Assembly: GCA_916610825.1 (NCBI GenBank)
Contig: OU744449.1
Location: forward strand, 2,492,001 to 2,556,000
Direction: 5' to 3'
From: Haliclystus octoradiatus
Lineage: Eukaryota; Cnidaria; Staurozoa; Stauromedusae; Haliclystidae
Length of the DNA stretch: 64,000 nucleotides
Position numbers and translations under genes: made by a program. Of the stretch, positions 53,301-61,200 are shown piece by piece; the first letter of the stretch is position 1; every line of letters starts with the position of its first letter. The notes below the pieces were generated by a model. It was given only the letters and a program-made list of their open reading frames with translations, did no database searches and was not told the DNA's origin.

Positions 53301-54869
53301 CAAATTGAATGTCTGAATTGAGAGTGTTTGCTGTTCTCTTTATTAAAAGTATACAGGGTTCTGTCCCTTGAGGAATAGATAACCTTCTTGATCAATGCCA
53401 CGATGAAAGATGTGTACTAAAGCCACTAGGTTGGCTATTTATAATCGCCAAAACTGACACAAAAACAAGGATGTTCGAAATGGGTCACCTTGGACAGACG
53501 GCCAAGTACAGCAAGCAAACATCAATTAGTACCATCTTCTGATGGCGGATGGAATGTAACGAAGGAAATTGCAGTATGAAGAGCTGCAATGAAGTCTGTT
53601 AAATTGATCTGCAATGTTGCATCTGAGACCAGGAATGGGCATTAACAGTCAATGCTTTGAGCCAAAAGCAGAGCTGGCAGCAGAGATGGTAGGGCTACAT
53701 CCCCCTGTCAGTGATACGCACATCCCTGGCTGGAGAAGAACATTTCGATTGAGGGCATAATCTTTTTTGAGACTTTAATCATGATTTGAAGCCCCCTAGT
53801 CTGGGAAATCCTAGGGTCACTGAGATGACTTTGTGTGTCTGGCCAAAAAGACACTTCTCCAGAAGGAGAAAAGTGGTAGCCTACTCTACATTCGATAGGA
53901 CGATACTGTCTGAATTAATAAATTATATAACACACAATACATTACCATACAAAAGAAAAGCTAATTACATTGAAAGGGATTTAGAAATTTAGAATTGATT
54001 GTTTTTTAGCGACTCAAGGCTGCTGAAGCACGAATAGAGGCACAAGGCAATTCAAGAGGAATCGAGTAAGTTTTCAACAATGTTATCTTATAGAGTGTAG
54101 CAGGTATTATGAGGTCCATACCATCAATTATCCGATTATCCAAATATGAAGTAGCCAGCAGGGACACTAACATATTCTGAAAAACTGGAATCTTACTGAA
54201 TAGAGCACAATATTAGAAAATGTCAATTTATTCCAGTTTTGTAACTACTCGTTCTTTTTTAATAAACTCAAACTACAGTCAAACCTGTTATAACAGTCAC
54301 CTCTGTACAGCGGCCACCTGTCTATAGTGGTCACTCTTGCAATGTCTAAAATAGTATTTTCTATTAAATCAAACCTGTATATCCTGTCTATAGTGGTCAA
54401 TTTATCTACCTCTAATAGCTGGCTGTTATATACAGGTTTCACTGTACTTGTTATCACTATAATATATCTTACTTGAATACTTCTTTTCACTAATCTTAAT
54501 TTGTGGGTTACATGTAAATGATCTTGGATCTCTCCTAACTCAATTTGCCTGTTAGTCATTGTGCTACAAAAATAAATACACACCGGTGTACATAGAAAGT
54601 ATGAAATCCAAAACTAATAATTTTAAATAATAAATAATAAGTGAAATTGATCTGAATTTGTGCTGGCTTTCCTGAACCACGTGCTCACTGACTTTGTGGA
54701 CTAAGCTTAGTTCTGTGACGGTCTAGATGTAGCCTTGCAATCATTATTTTGATTGTTTATTTCCAGATGTTGTCTTTGTAATCAAATCGTTTTACCATCA
54801 AAATCATTTTCAAAATTTAACAAATCATATTGTAGTATAGAATGTTTACGCAAAGTCAAAACAACATAA
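38376..54869 (+). CDS. ANKZF1: ANKZF1/VMS1: peptidyl-tRNA hydrolase of ribosome quality control, 16 exons
   Basis: Exons by my model: 38376-38589, 39947-40041, 41437-41536, 42072-42229, 43050-43162, 44918-45022, 46683-46731, 47199-47322, 48725-48823, 49742-49915, 50215-50503, 51967-52078, 52290-52388, 52787-52867, 54010-54065, 54767-54869. All are GT-AG and join to 656 residues. Order: a C2H2 finger (Cys90, Cys93, His106, His112, with [10 protein letters not shown]); the VLRF1 release-factor-like domain with [38 protein letters not shown] and [17 protein letters not shown]; ankyrin repeats ([11 protein letters not shown]); a Lys/Glu coiled coil (about 555-605); and a C-terminal Cys-rich treble-clef (CCLCNQ, YCSIECL). 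Gln249 in GTLQ matches the catalytic Gln that cuts nascent chains from tRNA on stalled 60S subunits. Human protein is about 726 residues. Confidence 0.95.
40140..40440 (+). repeat. Dispersed repeat in ANKZF1 intron 2, related to 22139-22760
   Basis: Shares a block with CACTCT and GCCACTCTC then GGACAGATACCAG, and a second block with GTTCAAAAGGAAAACC and CTCGTTTTCAATAAAAC. Class unknown. Confidence 0.55.
40773..40955 (+). mobile_element. TA-type MITE, copy 2
   Basis: Begins CAGTGAAATCTGTATATAAC (40775) and ends with the complement of CAGTCAAATCTGTTAAAACG, with TA on each side. A family-1 SINE abuts its right end. Confidence 0.9.
40956..41211 (-). repeat. tRNA-derived SINE family 1, internally deleted copy
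   Basis: Minus orientation. It keeps the 3' end (GACGGTATCACCCTACC on the plus strand) and the tRNA-like head (TTTGAATCACAG and GAGCTAATCCTCCC). The central part between GTTAAATGCAATTC and CATCTGCCGTCC lacks about 100 bp compared with the full copies. Confidence 0.85.
41836..42030 (-). mobile_element. TA-type MITE, copy 3
   Basis: Opposite orientation: begins CAGTCAAACATGTTATAAAG and ends near GATTTCACTTTA with decayed terminal bases. The core GTATTTTCTATTGAATCAA is kept. Confidence 0.85.
42783..43009 (+). mobile_element. TA-type MITE, copy 4, with an adjoining fragment
   Basis: Copy from CAGTGAAACCTGTATATAAC (42831) to GTTTGACTG (43007). A fragment of the same family (GACCACTATAGATGGGTTGC) lies directly before it at 42786, so a second copy was probably cut by this insertion. 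Confidence 0.88.
43449..43665 (-). repeat. tRNA-derived SINE family 2
   Basis: On the minus strand the head has box A-like TGGTGTAGTGGCTAGAGC and box B-like GGGTTCAATCCC. Downstream are GCAGAAAGGGCATCTGGC and GGGTAAGCTTGCAG-like words and a TCC-rich tail. A second copy in plus orientation is at 51696-51885, and a 3' fragment is likely at about 41337-41400. The AAGGGCAT-CGGC word recalls a motif seen in several animal tRNA-SINEs. Confidence 0.85.
44445..44683. mobile_element. Palindromic MITE in ANKZF1 intron 5
   Basis: The left arm ATAAATGAAACAAAGATTAG, then GCGCTTGTGCCCTCTTCAGA, is matched as inverted complement by the right arm. The middle is GGCAGTAACTCTC-like sequence repeated as GAGAGTTACTGG. 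The whole 239 bp can fold into a near-complete hairpin. Confidence 0.88.
45490..45835 (+). repeat. Minisatellite of GTTCATGAACTGTTCATGAA units
   Basis: Six to seven imperfect units of about 45-60 bp read: a GGGGCCATTTAACG word, GTTCATGAACTGTTCATGAA, then CATCTCATGAAAATTG. The TTCATGAA palindrome recurs within each unit. Outlying units lie at about 46557-46620 and 52497-52590. Confidence 0.9.
46366..46556. mobile_element. Palindromic MITE inside or beside the minisatellite
   Basis: 191 bp. It begins AAAGGGTTACCCCACGCTTG and continues AATGTTTGTATTCATATTTA; it ends with the inverted copies TAAATATGAATACAAACAT and GTGCGGTAACCCTTT. Minisatellite-type sequence continues on its right side at 46557. 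Confidence 0.85.
47405..47996. mobile_element. Non-autonomous hAT-like element with about 60-bp terminal inverted repeats
   Basis: About 590 bp. The left end CAGGGTTTGATAAAAT continues with a GATTCCAGGACTGAGA-like and CCCGGAAGGCTA arm; the right end is the inverted complement with few changes, ending TTTATCAAACCCTT. The CAGGG start suggests hAT, but no exact 8-bp duplication was found. It lies in ANKZF1 intron 8. Confidence 0.8.
48027..48538 (+). repeat. Tandem repeat with a period of about 147 bp, about 3.5 copies
   Basis: Unit starts (AATTAATTGTAATTAG or AATTTATTGTAATTAG) fall near 48027, 48174, 48320 and 48468. Each unit also holds TTTAATCTAGATTAAGAGAA and GGTGAATTTAAACTGCAG. Units differ at only a few positions. 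Confidence 0.92.
49119..49299 (+). mobile_element. TA-type MITE, copy 5
   Basis: Begins CAGTGAAACCTGTAAATAAC (49121) and ends GTTTCACTG (49297), flanked by TA. A family-1 SINE lies 13 bases beyond. Confidence 0.9.
49311..49660 (+). repeat. tRNA-derived SINE family 1
   Basis: Lacks the first ~15 bases of the tRNA-like head but keeps GTGGTTCAAATCCCCC, the GAGGATGGCGGATGGAATG body and the GTGCCTTCGGTAGGGC 3' end. Very similar to the copy at 24001. Confidence 0.9.
50568..50985 (-). mobile_element. 5'-truncated LINE 3' end with reverse-transcriptase C-terminus
   Basis: On the minus strand a frame reads [20 protein letters not shown] and stops at 50738. The G-AR-WN-LP-SI pattern closes many CR1/L2-type reverse transcriptases. 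About 170 bp of 3' UTR follows and ends in a run of ATG triplets (CAT repeats on the plus strand at 50575-50592). The 5' part is missing, as usual for such copies. It lies in ANKZF1 intron 11. Confidence 0.8.
51442..51548 (-). mobile_element. TA-type MITE, copy 6, internally deleted
   Basis: Only 103 bp between CAGTCAAACCTGTTATAACG (51444) and ATACAGGTTTCACTG, with TA flanks. The centre with the ACTATTTTA word is missing. Confidence 0.88.
51696..51885 (+). repeat. tRNA-derived SINE family 2, plus copy
   Basis: Head TTGGTGTAGTGGCTAGGGCG and box B GGGTTCAATCCC, then CAGGAAGGGCATTCGGC and a GCTGCAAGCTTACCC end. It matches the minus copy at 43449-43665. Confidence 0.85.
52905..53905 (+). repeat. 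Decayed and interrupted family-1 SINE pieces
   Basis: A head-like piece (GGCAGAGCAACCAGACTTTA, then TGATTCAAATTC) lies at about 52912-52980. Body words (ACCATCTTCTGATGGCGGAT, then GATCTGCAATGTTGCATCTG) lie at 53532-53625. The 3' end (GGACGATACTGTCTGAATTA) lies at about 53897-53920. Unrelated sequence separates the pieces. Confidence 0.6.
54274..54446 (-). mobile_element. TA-type MITE, copy 7
   Basis: From CAGTCAAACCTGTTATAACA (54276) to TACAGGTTTCACTG (54444), TA-flanked. It lies in the last ANKZF1 intron. Confidence 0.9.
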
Positions 54870-55026
54870 TAAATGAATTTAGATTTTAAATTAGTTTTTG
54901 AATATTTCTGCTTTTTTTATAAATGAAATAAATTAAAAATGATCTGCATTATTATATATCTATAAGATATAATTAATATTAAACATATATTTAAAATATG
55001 ATTAAAAATACAATATAACTTCATAT

Positions 55027-57670
55027 TTATTTATTTGTTAAATTATATTGAATTTTTTCACCATTTGATTTTAATTGATTTACCATTAATCCTGATTGTT
55101 GCGTTTGTGATAAATGAGTTTTTTCTTCTGTTGTTATTCCTAACTTTCTCGTTTGTTCTTCTTGTGTGCTATAATTTTGCTCAGATTGTTCTGATGTGAT
55201 ATTGTCAGATAAATTAAATGAAACACTTGTTTGTAATGGCACCATGTACATATTAAATGATTCATTTTGATCTTTGAAAATGTTGTGAATACGTTGAACT
55301 TGTAATGGAAATATCAGCCCAGAAATTTCAACCGAGTTAGTCTAGAGTAGAAATGAAAAAGATAAATCTTGAAAAATTTATAATATTTGAAGTATCTGAC
55401 ACCTGTATTGTCAAATATAAAATTAAAATTAAATTAGGTTTATTTGTCACAGCAACAAATGGAGTTCAGTGATTGGTTTAAAAGTGTTATTTCTCACTGA
55501 TATGATATTTTTACAGTTGAACAGTACATGAAATGACTGCTTTTTAAAATACGGATATAGAAAATGCAAATGGTAAAATTATTTCATTCTAATTGACATT
55601 ACGAACTACTAGAATCTAAAACCTACTGAAAACTTACTGATAAGCTACTGAATCGGGCCCTTTTTCATGACATAAAATTTTAAGGGGCGTTTCAGTAGTT
55701 TTTCAGTATAATTGAAACTGAAGATTATCTGTGGAATGACACTATGCAGTATGCCTATCATTTCATTGTTCATCATATAGCATGTACCTTAGTCAAAATT
55801 GGATCAATCGATTATTCTTTATATGTTGAAAACGTCCTGTCGACAGATCATTTATTTTATATTGCATTTAGGAAACTTTTCAAAACTAATTTACCGTTTC
55901 AATTGTATTCTGGTTCTTCTGCTTGATTCTTTTTACTGATATTTTTGATTGTCGAATACTTGCTCCTTCGAATGCCATTGGAGCATATAACGTCGGAGGT
56001 ATACCGTAATGTTTACCTGACGCTGCGGTAAGAACATCAGAATTTAATAAGAAGTTGAACGCAACCAAAGAATGTGCATGTGGAATTACAATAGTACTCT
56101 GTTGTCTTTGATCAATTGCACGGAGACGGTGACGTTCTCCAGACTTAGCTCTGGCCTCGATTGAAGGGAATAAATCCTTGTGCAGCCCAATGCTTTCTAG
56201 GAATTCATCACTGCGGCCAGGTGAATTTTCACAGCTTGGCATATCATCTTCATGGATTGATTCATTTTCTTTATCATCAAGATCATCTTGGAGATAAGGC
56301 ATTGTGAAGGAGACACCTGTGGAAAAAAATTGGAGATAAGATTTGTTTGTTCTCAAATGTGAAGTGCAGCATGATCAATTTGCATCATTTGCGGGATACA
56401 AGCGTTTAATTTCCTGTACGTAGTAGACAAAGGTTACTTCTACTACGCCTGTATATTCATTTATGTTTCCCAAAAAAAAAACTCTTGTGTTTACAGAGTG
56501 ACTATCAGTCAAAAATGAAACACGCTAGAATTACGCTACTTTAAGTTTTACACCAGAAGGTGATCATCAGGCAATTTTTTCTCTTAACTCGCTGGGTCAA
56601 ATTAATAAAAAAATTATTATAAAAAGTTAATTTTTTAGAAATGTTTTTGTTTTACTGGTAATTACATACATTTATTTTATATTCACATGAAGTATCTGCC
56701 TATCCGGAGGAAGGAATGTCTTTGGATTATTTATCTAATTAGTCTACTTACCTTCGGCCTGTAGCATATTTCTAAATCCTTTTGTTGTTGGTGTTATAAC
56801 AATGGTATCATTTCGAATAGTTGGATTTAGAAATAGAAATGAAGAATTGAAAGAATACATGTAAAAATAAGGACAAAAGCCAGTTCTTGTAAGATTATAA
56901 ATAGATTTGAAACTGTGACACCAAGCTTTCCATAAAAATGGTAACTGATTATTGGTAATTAGTTTAGAAGAATCTTGATCTTGTCTTGAATTTAAATCCG
57001 GAAAAGTTTGGATCCAAGGAATATTCGGATATATCCAGTTTAATAAACATGAATGGAGTTTTGAGCGAATCTGTATATTATTTGAATTTAAATCAATATT
57101 TCGAGAAAATGTAGCCAGTCCTTCAGCTTCTTGTGTATTTTTGAGAGATGAACACCATGTTGTTGATGAATTAGTAAGAATTTTCAACTTAGTTTTAAGA
57201 CTCCAATCTAGCGGTAGTTGATATCCACATATTGTCTCCTCGTCATTTTGGTTCGATGGAATTAGTGGTTGTGAAATTTGGGAGTCTTGCGATTGTTCAT
57301 CTTCAATATTAAAATTATCTACAATTATTTCTTCTTTCACGTCTTCTGTTTTGTTATCTAAAGTTCGAAATAATTTTCTATTTTCATAACTTGGTGGTTC
57401 AATTTTCACCTTTGAATGCACCGAATTGTCAAGCGAAGCAAAAGGATTCCGACGTTTAAATGGCTGACTTTTAATTCCAATGCTTTGACTATTTTTAACA
57501 TCTTTCAAAGGTAATTCTGATAACGTTTTTCTTCTTTTCTTAACTTTGAGTCTTATTTTACCGTCTCTAACAATTCTTCTGTCATTTAAATCCATTTGTG
57601 ATGTTGTAAATTCAATAATTCTCTGCACAAAGTCAGTCCGCTCTTCAATGTAAATTTGTAAATTTAACAA
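55027..57670 (-). CDS. DONSON: DONSON (downstream neighbour of Son), replication-fork protein, three exons
   Basis: Exons on the minus strand are 57670-56752, 56316-55895 and 55341-55027; they join in frame to 551 residues, close to the 566 of the human protein. Family signatures I recognise: KRRNPFASLDN near the N-terminus; QLPLDWSLKTKL, WKAWCHSFKSIYNLTRTGFC and PYFYMYSFN in the middle; and LVAFNFLLNSDVLTAASGKH then GIPPTLYAPMAFEGA in exon 2. DONSON helps load the CMG helicase at replication origins and protects forks (family knowledge). The start could also be a later ATG (MDLNDRR, 25 codons on). It is convergent with ANKZF1, 157 bases from that gene's stop. Confidence 0.92.
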
Positions 57671-58221
57671 ACAATGAATTCCTTTTTCAAGAAATATGGG
57701 TCTTCGATTTTCGCGCCTTCCTTAAAAATGACACCCACCAAAAGTAGATGATAACAAATTAGATGAAACTAATTCAGTTAATATTGGCCAATGACGAATT
57801 TAGATTCCAGGAGTTTAGATAGAATAATAAAATTGTTTGTAAAATTCACTGTGCAATACCGCTAAGGAGACTCAATATGATGTCATATCCCTCTGCTGTG
57901 TGTGGTATTTTCTAATTCCTTCTCATACCAGTCTCTAAAGTCTCTATTTCATCGTAATCATATATTTAGCGAGGTTATTTTCCAGAAGACTCGCCATTCA
58001 GCTTTTTAAAAACTTTTGTCAATTCTTCAAGGAGATTTCATGTATTAAAAGTGATATCAAAACTACATATTAATATTAGCACATAGCGTGAAGCACAGCT
58101 TTGGCTAGTGTCTGTATGTCCGGACAGCTTGTTCAAAAGTCTTTGGATGTGTTCAAGCTAATTGCATCTTGAAATATATTTGAAATTTGTGTAAAAGATT
58201 TTAAAGGAACACTTTGATAAA
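57671..58221. promoter_or_regulatory. Shared 551-bp divergent promoter of DONSON and the J-protein gene
   Basis: The two genes start back to back. No TATA box was recognised at a fitting distance. A short divergent gap of this kind often acts as a bidirectional promoter; that is inferred only from layout. Confidence 0.5.
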
Positions 58222-61200
58222 ATGGGTGACTATTATAAAATACTAGATATACCAAGAAACTCAACAGAAGATCAGATTAAAAGAGCGTAAGTTCAAATTG
58301 CTTGAATAGTTAATATTGTTTCGGTATACCTTAATTCTTTTGTACATTTTCTTATCAAAACAACAAAAGTTATGATAACAAAACATAGTAGGCCTACATG
58401 TAAATTATATCTTTAACTGATTTCTATATTTTTATATTGAAGAGACATATTGTTATTAAACCGGTTACCCTTGATATTGCTGTAGACATTAAATTTATAA
58501 ATAATGTTAATACTAAGCCCTCTTTTCTGTAGATGTTTTCTTCAATGATTGTCCGCACGATTCTTTCTTTCAATTTGCTGTGTTGTACATTGAATCTATT
58601 GTTTACACTTTTGTTGGTATTTCAATTGAATTAAAAGTAGATACCGATCAGTTCGCTTGTTTATAAGCAATCCAGTGGAATTCCTGTTTTCTAGTTACGG
58701 TCCTACAAATAGATATAAACAAACAGGTTCATCATCTAAGGCTGTAATAGAGTATGCAATATGCAGCAAAGTTTTAATCGAAATTTTAATATCAATGTAA
58801 TAGTAGGTTTGTTCCACACTACTTCTTAGTACAATGCTGTTATGAAAATATCAATAGCATTTGTACAGTAAAAGTCAAAGATGAGATACTATAGGGTAGA
58901 CATCATGTATAGAGGACGCCAAGACTAAAGAATTTGTAATTTGTTAGGTTAAGTTATATTTCAAATCATATATTAATGTAGCGAGAAGCACCATTTTTGT
59001 TAGTTTTCTCTTGTTCTGCAGCTGGATCTAGCTAAAAAAAACTATAAAAGTAATAAAAATAAGACAAAATATGCGTCCACAATAAGCCTATATCAATATT
59101 GAGATTAATGTTTGGCGACTGAGATTGCAAAGAAATCAGGAATTTGGTTTTGCGCACACATGGAATATTAATTATAACAGAATCTATTTTTCAAAATTCA
59201 AACATCAATCTGCCATTAGTCTGTGAGCCTGTAGCAAAACTTTTTCTTGGGAATAGATATCAAAGTTAACGTGAAACAGTGAAACACTATAAAAACACCG
59301 GGAATCATGTCATTGCCAGGATATATGCCATATGATTTCGTTTTATAATTTCTATTTATTAATTATTTGATGAGTACTAGAGCATATATCTAAATACTTT
59401 TCACTACCAAAATCCATTTAAATCGTGAAATCAAGGGAAAATTTCCGAATTTAAATAGCGATGAAAATTCAATAGGCTCAAAACAATAAGGAAGGCATAA
59501 AAGCATCGAGAGCCACCACGGCAAATAATTTTGTGAAGCCTTGTGAGTTGTCTCATAGCAACCTGAGTATTTACATAGCCTATATTGCACAAGAACTTGT
59601 TTAATACTTTATTTATAAAATAGAAATATCTTGAACGTTTTCAATATATTTTTCCCCATGCATCTATGATCACACGTATCGTTCAATATTTTGAGAAAAG
59701 CTTGAATTATCGATCCATGATTCAAAGCATTGTTCTTGTTTACCCCGGTTACCGTTCGTCATAACCAAATCATGGCATTCAAATTAATTGTTTGTGTGGC
59801 GGTTTATTGACAGCGTTTCAATATTAAGGTTTAAATGAAAGTTTCACTCATTCTATTTTATAAATTGAATTATTCAGGTATCGAAAGATGGCATTGAAAT
59901 GGCATCCTGACAAGAATCAAAACAGAAAAGAAGAAGCAAATGAAAAATTCAAGGAAATTTCTGAAGCATACGAAGTGTTATCAGATCGTAAGTTTCTTGT
60001 CTACACAAGAACAGCATGCATAGATGTTACATCGATTGCAAAACATATTAAGATATAAAATATCATTCAGTATTATCAGTGCATAACTCATTTTATATTT
60101 GATGCAGCCTTTTCTATACTTTTCTATTCTGAAAAAGCATCAATAAAGGTCTTGTACTGTAGTCATGTGACAATTTGCTAACGATTTACACAAAAAAACA
60201 TTGTGATCATGAAAATCATGTAATCAATATCATTTGAGCTTTGATTTTTATTGTTTCAACTACGTTGCGATATCATGAAAAGTATGCACAAGAGTTTACA
60301 CAACAGTATCACCGCATGTCTGAGACCATAAAAATTGAAGTGGAACAGACATTATAGGCAGACGAATAAAATAATAATTAAGAATAAGGTTTATTCTACT
60401 TTTCCAGCTAAAAAAATAGTACTTACACTTCTAAATATTTGATTATTCTTTGTTAGTAATCTCCGGTGTTGTGGGGGACGGGCTACATTCCACTGCAGGT
60501 CCTCTATTAGTGTGCCTGCTTTACAACACACAGATACTGGAGTTTTCTTTCTTGTAAATGGGAATAATTATGTCAAGTCTCCATCTATGAGGTAATCTGC
60601 CTGATTGCATCGATATTTCAAATGATATTCAAAGCGGAAACACAAGTAATAGATTTACGCCATGAAATCCCCTTGCTGACTAATCCCAACCTTACCATGT
60701 CAGCAATATTCCCAACTCATTTAATTAAGATTTCATACAGCTTTCAAAATTTAATTTAATTTTTTTTATCTACTTTAAAATTTCCCTTAAATCTGTCTGT
60801 GTGTTCAATGACGCATTATCACGCAATCGTTACTGCACGGAAGATGATGCATGATATATCATTAGAAAGGCCAAATTTTGTGGATGGTTTTAGGCTATTC
60901 AAATTATTAAAATGTATCTTCTGCTGCCGATATAGCATCCAATAAACTTTCCCGGTCAAACTTTGTTGCATTGTATTCGTCAGCAGACATTCCTTACACT
61001 TAGCATGACAAAAGACTCCTATTAATTAAGTAATCGCCTGTCAATTTTCTTTAGCTAACAGTAGATTAAAACACTTTTGTTATTCAAAAGAGGAAATAGC
61101 AATGAAATGCGATCTGATAAATAACGTCGCCAGAATCTACTTCAGTTTTCTTTAGACAAAGAAAATTAAAAATACTTTTGTCATAAAAAAATTAATCAGA

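Noticed and set aside
53786..53992. Short ORF in ANKZF1 intron 14
   Set aside because: It overlaps decayed SINE sequence and has no domain.
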